From assembly GCF_900101875.1 (NCBI RefSeq), contig NZ_FNAI01000010.1:62001-126000 (forward strand): a DNA stretch of 64,000 nt. The letters run 5' to 3'. The translations under genes were made by a program, and so were the position numbers. Below the pieces are notes generated by a model that had not been told where the DNA came from, did no database searches, and saw only the letters and a list, made by a program, of their open reading frames with translations. This DNA comes from Mucilaginibacter pineti. GTDB lineage: Bacteria; Bacteroidota; Bacteroidia; Sphingobacteriales; Sphingobacteriaceae. This document shows positions 1-10,310 of this stretch, one piece after another. Within the stretch, counting starts at the first letter, position 1. Each line of letters starts with the position of its first letter.

Positions 1-1
1 A

Positions 2-91
2 AAACCAGAAGTGCTCGAAACACCCCTGGTTCAACCCAGCTCGTTAAAAAATGAATGTTTAACCGCAGCCGCCCGACTCTTTGAAAAATAA
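2..91 (+). CDS. Possible C-terminal end of an upstream gene (partial)
   Basis: Reading frame 2 is open from the first base of the window to a TAA at 89-91, giving about 29 residues that end in AAARLFEK. It stops 27 bases before the SusC start. FecR-type anti-sigma factors often precede STN-containing SusC genes, so this could be such a tail, but the residues show no recognisable motif. Support is only frame openness and position. Confidence 0.22.
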   Translation, partial: KPEVLETPLVQPSSLKNECLTAAARLFEK

Positions 92-118
92 GGCGGACTG
101 CAAAAGCAAGGAACACAA

Positions 119-3100
119 ATGTATAAAAAATATACACATGGAAAAGGTATGTCCAAAACGCTGTACCGAAAAATAGGATTGATAATGCGACTCACGACCA
201 TCATCTTACTAATTACACTGCTACAGGTAAGCGCTGCCACCAAAGCCCAGAACCTGACGTTAAAGACAACAGACGCAAGCCTTAAAAGCATCTTCACCGA
301 AGTCAAAAAACAAACCGGCTACATGATCGTTGCCCCGTCGGCTCTCATTAAAAAAGCCAAACCGGTAACTGTTGACATAAACAACCTACCGCTCAAAGAC
401 GCGCTTAACCGCATCCTCGAAAAACAAAATATGGAATTTGAAATAGAGGACAACTCTATTGTCGTCCGCGCAAAGGCGCCTTCCTTTTCCGACAAAGTGG
501 CTGCTGCTCCTGCTCTTATTGATGTGCATGGAAAAGTGGTGGATGAAAAAGGCCATCCACTGCCCGGTGTTACCGTCCGCGTCAAAGACGGCAGCCTAGC
601 TACAGTAACCGACACAAAAGGTGAATTTTACCTCATGAAGGTCGATGAAAAGGCGGTATTGCAGCTTTCTTTTATTGGTTTTTTGACCAGGGAGGTCAAT
701 GTGAATACTGATTTGAGCGAGATCAAACTTGAAGTGAGTAACTCCAAACTGGATGAAGTGCAGGTGATCGCTTACGGAACTACATCGCAGCGATATAGCA
801 CCAGTAATATTGGAACGGTTAGAGCCGCTGAAATTGCAAAACAACCGGTCAGTAATCCTTTGCTTGCCCTACAGGGACGTGTTCCCGGTTTATTCATCGA
901 ACAGACATCTGGTGTAACGGCAGGTTCTCCTTCAGTTACGATACAAGGAAGAAACTCTATCGCGAAAGGAAATACGCCATTTTATGTAATTGACGGCGTA
1001 CCTTATTCGCCGACTTTTACAGGCTATGGTTTATTAAGCAATTCAATCTCAGGGGATCCCGGTTCTCTCAATTTTTTAAATCCTGGTGATATAGAGAGTA
1101 TTAGTATATTAAAAGATGCTGATGCCACAGCGATCTATGGTTCAAGGGCTGCCAATGGCGCGATCCTGATCACTACAAAAAAGGGTAAGGCAGGCAAGAC
1201 AAAAGTCGATGTTAATCTGCAAAATGGCTGGGGAAAGATCACGCATAAGGTCGATTTTTTAAATACGCAACAATACCTTGAAATGCGTAAAGAGGCCTAC
1301 AAGAACGCGGGCGTGGCGGTGCCTACATCAGCCAGCACGCCTATTTCTTCAAATTATGATCTGACGCTTTGGGACCCGATCCGATATACCGACTGGCAAA
1401 AAGTCTTAGTGGGCGGTACCGCGAAATTTACGGATGTGCAGGCTTCCGTTTCCGGCGGCTCGACCAATACCCAGTTTGTTGCGGGTTACGGTTATAACAG
1501 GCAAACTACCGTTTACCCGACCAGTCTCGCCGATGAAAAAGGAAGCCTTCATTTGAACCTTAACCACAATTCTGCGGATAACAAGTTTAGGTATTCTCTC
1601 ACAGCCAGCTACCTTGAGGATAAAAATCAGCTCAACGGATCTGACCTGATGAACAGTGCCGTTACCCTTGCGCCGAACGCCCCGGAGCTGTATGCTACTG
1701 ACGGGAGCTTGAACTGGGAGCCATTTCCTACGAATCCTAACCGATATAGTTTTAATAATCCCCTGATTTTTACCAAGCAACGTTATACGGGAAATACGAC
1801 CAACCTCGTTGCCAATAATACGATCGGCTATGAGTTCCTTCCGGGGTTGCAACTGAAAGCAAGTTTGGGATATAATAAGATTCAGGGGAACGAAACTTTT
1901 ATCACTCCGATCACCGTTTTTCGCCCAGATGCCGCTATAAAGTCCCGACAGGCGAGTTATCTGACAAAAGCTACAAGTTCTTGGATCGCTGAACCGCAGC
2001 TTACCTACGTAAAAAATACAAAGTTCGGCGTTTTTGACCTGTTGCTCGGCGGTACCTTTCAACAGTCCAAAACAGATGTGCTGAGCCAGACCGGGACAGG
2101 TTATTCCAATGACGCGCAACTCGAGAATATCTTAGCCGCGCCGAATCTCCAGATAGACAATGTTTATAAATCCTTGTACCGTTACGATGCCATTTTTGGC
2201 AGGATAAATTATCGTTTGCAGGATAAATATATTGTTAACCTCACGGCCAGAAGGGATGGAAGCAGTCGTTTTGGCGATGAGAATAAATTTCATACATTTT
2301 ACGCAGTAGGCGGTGCCTGGCTATTCGGTGATGAACAATTGATCAGCAAAGCGCTTCCATGGCTGAGTACGGGCAAACTAAGGGCGAGTTACGGAACAAC
2401 GGGTAATGATCAGATAGATGATTATTCCTACCTGAGTTTGCTGGACAGTTATCCTTTACAGGTCCCATACCAGGGAGGTGTGGGCTTATACGCCACCAAT
2501 ATTTACAATCCTTACCTGCAATGGGAGGAAACCCGTAAATTGAATATCGGCATACAGCTGGGGTTCCTGAAAGACAGGATAGACCTGGATATCAATTATT
2601 TCAGAAACAGGTCTTCGAACCAGTTATTGGGTTTCCCGCTTCCTGCCACGACAGGCTTTGGCAACTTGTCAGCGAATTTGCCGGCCACCGTTCAAAACAT
2701 TGGGATAGAGGTGATGCTTAATGTTTACCCGATCAAATCAAAGAATTTCAACTGGCATGCTTCGGTAAACTTTACACGGGCGCGAAATAAATTACTTTCC
2801 TTTCCCGGGCTGGAAACAAGCACTTACGCAAGCGATTATTTGATTGGTCTCCCCATTAACGCGCCAATAACGAAGGTTTATAAATTTGCAGGTGTAAACC
2901 CGACGACTGGTCTGTACCAGTTTGTGAACAGCAAAGGAGAGCTCACTTCTGATCCGGATGAAACCACGGACCGGACCGAACTCGTCGATATAAACCCGAA
3001 GTGGTACGGTGGTATTTCAAATAGCTTTGAATATAAAGGCCTTCAGCTCGATTTTCTGGTGCAGGTCGTAAAGCAAATGGCACAGAACTATCGTTTTGGA

Positions 3101-3469
3101 AACTTGGCAGGTTTAAATATCAATCAACCGGTAAGTGTACTGGACAGGTGGCAGAAACCTGGCGATGTAACAGATATCCAGAAATTCTCCTCCAGTACAT
3201 CGTTAACACGTGCGCCTTACAACGCAGCAAGAAATAGCGATGCGTCTTATAGCGGAGCGTCCTATCTCCGTTTAAAAAATGTTTCGCTTTCTTTTGCATT
3301 ACCGCAAGATCTGCTAAAAACAGCGCATATTTCGAATTTAAGGGTGTACGCGCAGGGACAAAATTTGCTGACCGTTACACAATTTATCGGTTCCGACCCC
3401 GAAACCAAGGGGCTGGGTGCTTTACCACCACTAAAGGTATTTACGCTTGGTATACAAATCGGGTTATAA
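119..3469 (+). CDS. SusC/RagA family TonB-linked outer membrane receptor with STN domain
   Basis: Outer-membrane TonB-dependent transporter that would import an oligomeric substrate (glycan or peptide) delivered by its SusD partner. A short basic leader precedes a hydrophobic signal segment (MRLTTIILLITLLQVSAA, about residues 23-40). An STN (secretin/TonB N-terminal) domain follows at about 45-120, then a carboxypeptidase-like CNA-B domain (about 133-210), a plug with the SusC-typical VIDGVPY and EDIESISILKDADATAIYGSRAANGAI-type block, and a long beta-barrel. At 1116 aa the length is normal. An STN domain usually implies control by a FecI/FecR sigma/anti-sigma pair, which is not in the window. 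The start could also be the internal Met at 149. The stop overlaps the SusD start by one base, so the two are co-translated. Substrate is unknown; the downstream peptidase hints at peptides. Confidence 0.93.
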   Translation: MYKKYTHGKGMSKTLYRKIGLIMRLTTIILLITLLQVSAATKAQNLTLKTTDASLKSIFTEVKKQTGYMIVAPSALIKKAKPVTVDINNLPLKDALNRILEKQNMEFEIEDNSIVVRAKAPSFSDKVAAAPALIDVHGKVVDEKGHPLPGVTVRVKDGSLATVTDTKGEFYLMKVDEKAVLQLSFIGFLTREVNVNTDLSEIKLEVSNSKLDEVQVIAYGTTSQRYSTSNIGTVRAAEIAKQPVSNPLLALQGRVPGLFIEQTSGVTAGSPSVTIQGRNSIAKGNTPFYVIDGVPYSPTFTGYGLLSNSISGDPGSLNFLNPGDIESISILKDADATAIYGSRAANGAILITTKKGKAGKTKVDVNLQNGWGKITHKVDFLNTQQYLEMRKEAYKNAGVAVPTSASTPISSNYDLTLWDPIRYTDWQKVLVGGTAKFTDVQASVSGGSTNTQFVAGYGYNRQTTVYPTSLADEKGSLHLNLNHNSADNKFRYSLTASYLEDKNQLNGSDLMNSAVTLAPNAPELYATDGSLNWEPFPTNPNRYSFNNPLIFTKQRYTGNTTNLVANNTIGYEFLPGLQLKASLGYNKIQGNETFITPITVFRPDAAIKSRQASYLTKATSSWIAEPQLTYVKNTKFGVFDLLLGGTFQQSKTDVLSQTGTGYSNDAQLENILAAPNLQIDNVYKSLYRYDAIFGRINYRLQDKYIVNLTARRDGSSRFGDENKFHTFYAVGGAWLFGDEQLISKALPWLSTGKLRASYGTTGNDQIDDYSYLSLLDSYPLQVPYQGGVGLYATNIYNPYLQWEETRKLNIGIQLGFLKDRIDLDINYFRNRSSNQLLGFPLPATTGFGNLSANLPATVQNIGIEVMLNVYPIKSKNFNWHASVNFTRARNKLLSFPGLETSTYASDYLIGLPINAPITKVYKFAGVNPTTGLYQFVNSKGELTSDPDETTDRTELVDINPKWYGGISNSFEYKGLQLDFLVQVVKQMAQNYRFGNLAGLNINQPVSVLDRWQKPGDVTDIQKFSSSTSLTRAPYNAARNSDASYSGASYLRLKNVSLSFALPQDLLKTAHISNLRVYAQGQNLLTVTQFIGSDPETKGLGALPPLKVFTLGIQIGL

Positions 3470-4968
3470 TGAAAATATTTAATGGAATTACAATGAAAAA
3501 GATAGATATAAATTATAAAAAGTTGCTTTTGGTCATTGGTGTTATGGCCTTAGCCTGTTCCGGTTGCAGGAAATTTCTTGACGTTGGCACACCCATCACG
3601 AAGATCAGCGGTAATAATGCATACAATGATGATGCAACTGCGACCGCAGTAATCACCGGGCTTTACGGTCAGTTAAGCAACAACTACTTTTACAGTACTT
3701 ACTTACCTGCCACTTCTCTTTTTGAGGAACTTTCTGCTGATAACCTGGTTTTGTTTGATCCACCCAGCCAGGCCGGTTTTGACTCTTATTACAAAAATGC
3801 GTTGGAGCCAACCTACGCCGCGAGTGGAGAAACATATTGGCGAACGACGTATCAGCTGCTTTATACCATAAATACAGCGATCGTAGAACTGACCGGAAAT
3901 AAAAACCTCACCCCGGCAGTAAGCAAAAGGCTGCTAGGCGAAGCATATTTCCTTCGTGCATTCTGTTACTTTTACCTGGTCAATATTTACGGCGATGTCC
4001 CGTTGGTGCTGACACCGGACTATGTTAAGAATATAGCTATTCCACGGACGTCTTCCGCACTGGTATATGATAAGGTAAGCGACGACCTTGCACAGGCAGA
4101 AAAGTTGCTGGATTACAACTATGCAGCATTGGACGTAACCAAAACAACGTCCGACCGTTTAAGACCTAATCTGGCTGCGGTCAACGCTTTGCAGGCCAGG
4201 GTTTACCTTTACCGTAATAATTACAGCGCGGCTGAAGCTGCCGCGACCAAGGTTATCTCCCTATCCATCTTTTCACTCGGAAATTTGAACGAGGTGTTCT
4301 TAAAAAACAGTGCAGAAACCATTTGGGCACTGCAACCGGTCACCTCCGGTTATAATACGGTCGAAGGGCAGTTTTTTAAATTGAACTCTGACGGTCCTGA
4401 CCGTGACCACCCAATTTATGCGTCTGCTTCGTTTGTCAACAGTTTTGAAAAAGGCGATGGCCGGAAAACCGGGTGGCTCTCCAGCGTAACGACAACTGCG
4501 GGAGATACATATTTTTACCCCGATAAATATAAGGTGCCATTCATTGATGGTTCGACAGAAATTACGGAGTACCCTATTGTGCTGCGTCTTTCCGAACAAT
4601 ACCTGATCCGTGCAGAAGCTAGGAACGAACAGGGGAATAGTGTTGGGGCCGTGGCCGACCTGAATGCTATCCGTTCCCGTTCAAGACTTATTCCAACACC
4701 GGCCGTGCCGGATCCTTTGCCAGCATTGCGGGCTTCGCTCTCGAAAACTGAACTAAAACCTCTGATAATGAGGGAACGTCGCGTGGAGTTATTTGCAGAG
4801 TGGGGACATCGCTGGTTCGACCTGAAACGGTCCGAAACTATCGACGCCGTAATGACCGAAGCAGAGGTTTACAAAGGCGGGATTTGGGAACATTTTAAGA
4901 CGTTGTATCCTGTGCCGGTAAAAGAGATCCTCCTGGATCCGGCCCTTACCCAAAACCAGGGATATTAG
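3469..4968 (+). CDS. SusD/RagB family nutrient-binding outer membrane lipoprotein
   Basis: Surface lipoprotein that caps the SusC barrel and binds the substrate. The N-terminus has a signal with lipobox ALACSGC. An N-terminal SusD-like helical region and a C-terminal SusD/RagB region follow, with typical motifs LLGEAYFLRAFCYFYLVNIYGDVPLV and RRVELFAEWGHRWFDLKR. Length 499 aa is usual. Two starts are possible: 3469, overlapping the SusC stop, and 3493, which gives a more normal signal peptide (MKKIDIN...). Being the second gene of a SusCD pair makes the function secure as a class; the ligand cannot be read from sequence. Confidence 0.92.
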   Translation: MKIFNGITMKKIDINYKKLLLVIGVMALACSGCRKFLDVGTPITKISGNNAYNDDATATAVITGLYGQLSNNYFYSTYLPATSLFEELSADNLVLFDPPSQAGFDSYYKNALEPTYAASGETYWRTTYQLLYTINTAIVELTGNKNLTPAVSKRLLGEAYFLRAFCYFYLVNIYGDVPLVLTPDYVKNIAIPRTSSALVYDKVSDDLAQAEKLLDYNYAALDVTKTTSDRLRPNLAAVNALQARVYLYRNNYSAAEAAATKVISLSIFSLGNLNEVFLKNSAETIWALQPVTSGYNTVEGQFFKLNSDGPDRDHPIYASASFVNSFEKGDGRKTGWLSSVTTTAGDTYFYPDKYKVPFIDGSTEITEYPIVLRLSEQYLIRAEARNEQGNSVGAVADLNAIRSRSRLIPTPAVPDPLPALRASLSKTELKPLIMRERRVELFAEWGHRWFDLKRSETIDAVMTEAEVYKGGIWEHFKTLYPVPVKEILLDPALTQNQGY

Positions 4969-5068
4969 GCTGATCGTCACTATTTACCACTCTTTTGAGT
5001 TATAAATATACCGGAAGCGTTGTTGCCTGATACGGGCTTTCCGTTTTATCAATAAAACCCAAATTAAA

Positions 5069-7783
5069 ATGAAATTCTCTTCATTCATGGCCTTTATTGG
5101 CCTTTTACTGACGTGCAGGCAAGGGCACGGCCAATCGCATCCGGTCAGGCCGAGCCTCACCCTGGCGGATTGCAGTTCAAACAACTGGCCGGAAGTAACT
5201 GGTTCGGACATTAATGCCAAAGGAACCTGGGCCGTTTATGGTGTTAAGAATGAACAGCCCGGGGCAGAAATAAGACACTTGAGATCAATAAAAGATGGAT
5301 TCGAGATCAACCTGAATACCACGACTATCGAATTTTCCCCACAGGGAGACTTTGCGGCGGGGCTGCTCCCAGAAAATAAACTGATACTGATACAATTGGA
5401 TAAAAAAAAGAAGGATACGATTAATAACGTGAGCGCTTATTCATATGTTGTCGTAAATGACTCCGAACAAATCATTTACCAACTGTATAATAACCATATT
5501 TTGATTGTCAAAGATCTGCGCACCGGGAAAGAACTGCGTTATAGCAACTGCGATGCTTTCACGCTGAGCACGGATAAAAAGCATATGGCCATAGCTGGGC
5601 GCAGGGCACCAGATGCGGGCAACACGTTGACATTAATGGATATGGATAGCAAAAAAACGTCAAAAATATGGGAGGGGGCGAAGGATGAGTATACAGAGAA
5701 CATCATTTTTGACAATATCGGGGCAAATCTGACTTTTGTGGTTAGAAGAGGTGCGGGTGACGGGAATACGCGAGTCAGTATTTTTAGCTACCACCGAGGT
5801 AACCTTTCAGCTACAAAGATTATGGATGAGCAGAGCGCAGGTTTTGGTTCCAACAATCAACTGATAAGCGTGGACCGTTTCGTGGGAGGAGGAGAAACTA
5901 TGTTATTCTATTTCCGGCATAGATCACTGCATAAATCAGAAAGGACTGTCAAAGCGGTTGTCGATGTCTATAGCTATCGTGACACCGTTTCTTATACAAG
6001 TCAATTAAGTCAAATGAGTGACAATGAAAATGAGCGATGGCATTCAGGTCTTTTTAATTTAAAACAAAAAAAAGTTATCTACCTCGAAAAAAGTGGAGAA
6101 AGCCTTAATATTCCCTCACGATCGCATGATGAGTTCGCGTGGCTGACATTAGACCCTTCGGCTAATGCTGATACGGATGGTAACCAATGTTTTCTGATGT
6201 CCACCAGGACAGGGGAAAGAATAAAGATCAGGCACGACCTGCTTAATAATGGGATTTCGCCGGACGGCAGATTTTTAATTTTATCAGAGCAGAAAGAAAA
6301 CGCGAACCTGTACAGTTATGAAATAGCTACCGGTAAAATGCGGGACCTAACCAGCAAACTTCCGGTACCATCGACTGATCCGGCGTTTTGTTATAATCAG
6401 ATTAACTTCAAAATCTCTGCATGGGACGAGACGGATAACAAAGTTCTAATCAATGATAATTACGACATCTGGGAAATCGATCCCACGGGAAAAGATAAGG
6501 CTACGAACCTGACAAATGGGTATGGTAGAAAAAACAGGATCCTATTTAACCTTTCTGCAGTCAATTTTGACGCTTCTCATGAAGGAAGTGTCGGATGGGA
6601 AAAACGTGTTAAGCCATTGATCTTAACTTCTTATAATTACCTGACAGGGGACAATGACTTTTACAAGATGGTGCCTTACCGAAAGAAAGATCCCGAAAGG
6701 TTGACTTTCGGGAAGTTTGGGTTCGAAAGTGTCGATATTAACGGAGGTGCTATGCACTATGGAGAAGGTAATAAAAAAGCGCTAAAAAATGACGTCTATT
6801 TGGTCGAACGGCAAAGTGTATCGGAATCGAAAAACGTTTTTGTTACGTCGGATTTCAGGTCGTTCAAGCCGGTCAGTAATAACCACCCGGAGAAGGCTTT
6901 CAACTGGATGACTTCCGAAATGGTCCAATACAAAAGCAGCGACGGAAAGACCCTGCGAGGCGTTATGTATAAACCCCAAAATTTTGATCCGCGAAAAAGA
7001 TACCCGGTCATCTTTTATTTTTACCAGAAATTAAGCCAGAACCTGAATGTCTTTACCCTGCCGGAGCTTAGCAAGGCGATCATTAATTTCCCGTACTACA
7101 ACAGTAACGGCTACCTCATTTTCACTCCGGATATCGAAACGCGATATGATAAAGGTACAGCGCATGAGTTTGCTTTAGCCAGTGTAATGGGGGCGGCATC
7201 TTACCTGGCGAAATTGCCCTACGTGGATTCGACAAAGTTAGCCATTCACGGGCATAGCTGGGGTGGATATGAATGCAATTATATTGTAACGCATTCCCAT
7301 ATTTTTAAGGCCGCGGTAACAGGTTCGGGCGCTTCTGATTATATAGGAACTTACGGTTACCCTACACATGGCGGCGTCCCCAAGTTTGCGTTAAGTTATG
7401 ATCATATTACGGGAAGTATTTATGATAACTTAAATACTTATATACAAGCCTCCCCGAAATTGTCGGCGGACAAAGTTACTACACCGCTGTTGCTGATGCA
7501 CAACAAAACCGATGATGCGGTACCCTTCAACCATGGGCTTACCTTTTTCTACTCGTTATGGCATTTGGGCAAAACGGCCTGGCTTTTACAGTATGATAAT
7601 GGCGGACATATCATTCCGGGAAAAGACGATCAGCTTGACTATACCATCCGTCTTAAGCAGTTTTTTGATCATTATCTCAAAGGCGTCCCCGCGCCGATAT
7701 GGATGACAAAGGGCGTTCCGGCAAAATTAAAAGGGTTCGAAGATGGCCTTGCCATCGATACGGCAATAAAATCATCCAATTAA
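5069..7783 (+). CDS. Secreted S9 family (prolyl oligopeptidase-type) serine peptidase
   Basis: Exported alpha/beta-hydrolase peptidase that would cleave short peptides in the periplasm or at the cell surface. An N-terminal signal peptide (about 1-22) is followed by a long beta-propeller-like region with WD40/PD40-type segments, then the catalytic domain from about residue 620. The nucleophile is in GHSWGG with Ser730; the Asp is probably in NKTDDAVPF and the His in NGGHIIPG. Length 904 aa fits the large DPP-like S9 group. It sits 100 bp after SusD and 16 bp before the thioredoxin-like gene, in the same direction, so a four-gene operon for peptide capture and degradation is likely. Exact specificity (dipeptidyl versus acylaminoacyl) cannot be assigned. 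Confidence 0.88.
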   Translation: MKFSSFMAFIGLLLTCRQGHGQSHPVRPSLTLADCSSNNWPEVTGSDINAKGTWAVYGVKNEQPGAEIRHLRSIKDGFEINLNTTTIEFSPQGDFAAGLLPENKLILIQLDKKKKDTINNVSAYSYVVVNDSEQIIYQLYNNHILIVKDLRTGKELRYSNCDAFTLSTDKKHMAIAGRRAPDAGNTLTLMDMDSKKTSKIWEGAKDEYTENIIFDNIGANLTFVVRRGAGDGNTRVSIFSYHRGNLSATKIMDEQSAGFGSNNQLISVDRFVGGGETMLFYFRHRSLHKSERTVKAVVDVYSYRDTVSYTSQLSQMSDNENERWHSGLFNLKQKKVIYLEKSGESLNIPSRSHDEFAWLTLDPSANADTDGNQCFLMSTRTGERIKIRHDLLNNGISPDGRFLILSEQKENANLYSYEIATGKMRDLTSKLPVPSTDPAFCYNQINFKISAWDETDNKVLINDNYDIWEIDPTGKDKATNLTNGYGRKNRILFNLSAVNFDASHEGSVGWEKRVKPLILTSYNYLTGDNDFYKMVPYRKKDPERLTFGKFGFESVDINGGAMHYGEGNKKALKNDVYLVERQSVSESKNVFVTSDFRSFKPVSNNHPEKAFNWMTSEMVQYKSSDGKTLRGVMYKPQNFDPRKRYPVIFYFYQKLSQNLNVFTLPELSKAIINFPYYNSNGYLIFTPDIETRYDKGTAHEFALASVMGAASYLAKLPYVDSTKLAIHGHSWGGYECNYIVTHSHIFKAAVTGSGASDYIGTYGYPTHGGVPKFALSYDHITGSIYDNLNTYIQASPKLSADKVTTPLLLMHNKTDDAVPFNHGLTFFYSLWHLGKTAWLLQYDNGGHIIPGKDDQLDYTIRLKQFFDHYLKGVPAPIWMTKGVPAKLKGFEDGLAIDTAIKSSN

Positions 7784-7832
7784 ACAAAAATACGAAGCGA
7801 TGCATTGTTATCCACGCGAAAAAGTTAAACAA

Positions 7833-9137
7833 ATGATCAGAAAAATATCATTAATGCTGCTGTGTCTAATGCCCTTATTTGCTGGAGCGCAAAAAAAAGT
7901 GAATATTAATTTCCAGGTTTTTAATACGTGGGACCAGGTGACGGAGCAGGCTGCCGCTACGCACAAAAATATATTTATTGATGTTTACGCTACTTGGTGC
8001 GGCCCCTGTAAAAAAATGGATGAGGAGGTATATACGGATCCGGTGGTCGCAAAGTTCGTTAATGAAAATTTTATCGCCGTTAAAATTCAAATAGACCGGA
8101 CCGATAAGGATCCCGTCCATGTAAAAAAATGGTATGAGACTGCAAAGCGGATACGAGATCAGTATCATATCGATGTTTTACCAACTTTCCTTTTTATTTC
8201 GGACGAGGGAAACCTTGTCGAACGCGGCGCCGGCTATCAGGATAAAAAAAAATTTATGCAATTGCTGATGAAGGCCGCTGACCCCGAAAAATGTTACGCC
8301 AGCCTGATTGAGCAATTTCGGTTAGATAAACTTAAAGGTGACGCATTATTATCGCTCGCTTTACTGGCAAAGACGTATCACGATGACAGCATTGCTTTAT
8401 CAGTCGCCCGGCTTTATAAACAACACGTGATTGATAATACACCTGCCTTGGTGTTGTTAAACCCCAGATTGCTGCAATATATGTATGAATTTTACGAACT
8501 TTTTTCTATAAATGATCCTGTCGTATTATTTATGTATCAACATCCCGAGCAAGCTGATTCATTGCTAAACAATAAGGGTTATGCCGTCAGATTTACAGAT
8601 TACCTGATCTCCAAGTACCAGATACACCCGATTATCCGGCCCGGGGGCAAGTATGTCAAAACGGTGCCCGACTGGGGCGAACTACAGCGAAAGGTGACGA
8701 ACGCTTACGACCCGACAACTGCGGAGCGTCTGCTGACAGATGCCAGAATCGAATGGTACAGTGCGGTTAAGGACTGGCCAAATATAATCAGGTATACGAT
8801 CGAAAAAAAAGATAAACAAGGTCTGGATACCGCGGGCCTGGGAGCAGCCTACCTCAATAATTTTGTGTTTGACGTAATATTTAAGCACAGCAATGAAATG
8901 TATGCCCTCCATAAAGGTATTCAATATATGGAGATGTTGCTAAAAAACAACCCTGGAGATGAAAATGCCATAGATACTTACGCCAATGTGCTTTATAAAG
9001 CCGGCCGAAAACAAGAAGCTATTAAGCAGGAAAAGAGGGCGTTAGCCCTTGCCGGAACCCATTACAATAATAGGCAGCTTAAAGTCTTTCAGGATACTTT
9101 GGACAAAATGCAAAAAGGAGAGCCTACTTGGCCCTGA
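7833..9137 (+). CDS. Exported thioredoxin-fold protein
   Basis: Thioredoxin-like thiol-disulfide protein with the redox motif WCGPC about 60 residues from the N-terminus, followed by a C-terminal region of about 300 residues with TPR-like helices near the end (NNPGDENAIDTYANVLYKAGRKQEAI). The start at 7833 (MIRKISLMLLCLMPLFAGAQ) is preferred over the frame-opening ATG at 7800 because it gives a clean signal peptide. The Thioredoxin_7-like sequence DVYATWCGPCKKMDEEVY is typical of Bacteroidota periplasmic proteins of this kind. It lies 49 bp after the S9 peptidase, so it probably acts in the same compartment, for example on substrate disulfides. Confidence 0.82.
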   Translation: MIRKISLMLLCLMPLFAGAQKKVNINFQVFNTWDQVTEQAAATHKNIFIDVYATWCGPCKKMDEEVYTDPVVAKFVNENFIAVKIQIDRTDKDPVHVKKWYETAKRIRDQYHIDVLPTFLFISDEGNLVERGAGYQDKKKFMQLLMKAADPEKCYASLIEQFRLDKLKGDALLSLALLAKTYHDDSIALSVARLYKQHVIDNTPALVLLNPRLLQYMYEFYELFSINDPVVLFMYQHPEQADSLLNNKGYAVRFTDYLISKYQIHPIIRPGGKYVKTVPDWGELQRKVTNAYDPTTAERLLTDARIEWYSAVKDWPNIIRYTIEKKDKQGLDTAGLGAAYLNNFVFDVIFKHSNEMYALHKGIQYMEMLLKNNPGDENAIDTYANVLYKAGRKQEAIKQEKRALALAGTHYNNRQLKVFQDTLDKMQKGEPTWP

Positions 9138-9417
9138 TAACCGCTTCCCCCTCGATCCCGATATTATTCTGTGGCGACGCCAGCCTTGTTAAAAATTGCT
9201 TCCGATACTGCAGCGGTTTGATCGCCTTAAGCTTGAAGAACTGCTGATAGAAATTGGCCTGTGTCTTATAGCCACTTTCATAACAAACCTCGGGCATTGC
9301 TTTATTTGTTTCTTTCAGTAAACTACAAGCAAAACCAATCTTCACTTCATGCAAGGAATCCATATTGGTTTTTTTAGTACTACGCTTGAAATAAGCGCAG
9401 AAAGCAGGGACACTCAT
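9124..9417 (-). pseudogene. Truncated AraC-family regulator (C-terminal HTH remnant)
   Basis: The 97 residues match the tail of an AraC regulator: MSVPAFCAYFKRST, then the second helix-turn-helix with PEVCYESGYKTQANFYQQFFKLKAIKPLQYRK. The reading frame stays homologous upstream of the Met (codons for SLTLPLNAC) as far as a stop at about 9450, but the N-terminal sensor domain and most of the first HTH are missing. The 3' end overlaps the last 14 bases of the thioredoxin-like gene, convergently. It is best read as the stump of a gene cut by a rearrangement, possibly insertion of the element to the right. Confidence 0.7.
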
Positions 9418-9452
9418 GCAGGCGTTCAGCGGTAAAGTAAGGGATTAAGGCG

Positions 9453-10310
9453 ACTTGCAATATTGAAATTAAAGTTTAGGCATTACTTAACAAAACATTT
9501 AAATGGGCCAGCGCGGATGCTGTTCAATGGCGATTGTTACTATATTATTACAGCGTTATGTCAATTTTTATATATAGAATGAATAAATTTTTTGACGATC
9601 CATTTGGCGTACTACTTGTGTCACGCTATTGGGAAATTCCATGATGCGTTGTGGCCTTTCACTCATGCCCACGTAACTGGGGCGTCTGTCACTATATTCT
9701 CTGCGAACAAACTAGGCCTGCTGCCTATGAATGGTTAGTAACAATACTGATGGTGCAAAGTACGATGCAATCCCAGAGAGACATAATCAAGCAATAGAAT
9801 GGTTGTCAGTATACTTGAAAAAGAAGCAGAGGAAAAAAAAAGACCGGCCACATGTCCCTCGAACATAAATGCTAAAAAAAGTCGTTGATTTCCAACCATA
9901 TAAAATAAAAATGTTTTTCGGATACCCCCTTACCCACTTCTGTTCCGTCTTACCATTACTTAATAGTTAAACTGATACTTAATAATTAAAACATATAACC
10001 GCCTCCCTACAGGAAAATCTGGTAAATTTTAGGCATGGGAAGCACCGTAACATCCGCTGATACGCGGGCATGCTGTGCTGTGCCTGTGGCCCTTAACAGA
10101 GCCTGTACGGTATCGGTGTGTGGATTCAGGTTAGTAATATTATCCAATTGAGTACTAAACGCACTTTTTATTTTAGACTTCTAACAGAATTTTTTAACCA
10201 TATATTTGTAACATAAACTAAATGACGACACAGAAAGACATTATTTAAATATTGAACAATTACGTTCACTTCGCTCTTGAGACAGAAATTTGGCAAAATA
10301 ACAACAATCA
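9453..10310. other. Gene-poor interval left of the integration module
   Basis: About 0.86 kb without a convincing gene, AT-rich with short runs of repeats. On the minus strand 10007-10180 is one open frame of 57 codons ending LPMPKIYQIFL, with no usable start codon near its beginning; it reads like the tail of a lost gene. Nothing else in the interval could be recognised. Confidence 0.4.
10007..10180 (-). pseudogene. Possible gene remnant (57-codon open frame)
   Basis: Open frame bounded by in-frame stops on both sides, containing LDNITNLNPHTDTVQALL and ending at TAG (10007-10009). The composition looks protein-like, but the only ATG is nine codons before the end. It could be the C-terminus of a degraded gene. 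No family was recognised. Confidence 0.2.

Noticed and set aside
1406-2119. 237-codon minus frame inside susC
   Set aside because: Antisense shadow of the SusC barrel; no own motif or ribosome site.
7512-7706. 64-codon plus frame inside the S9 peptidase gene
   Set aside because: Out-of-frame shadow of the catalytic domain.
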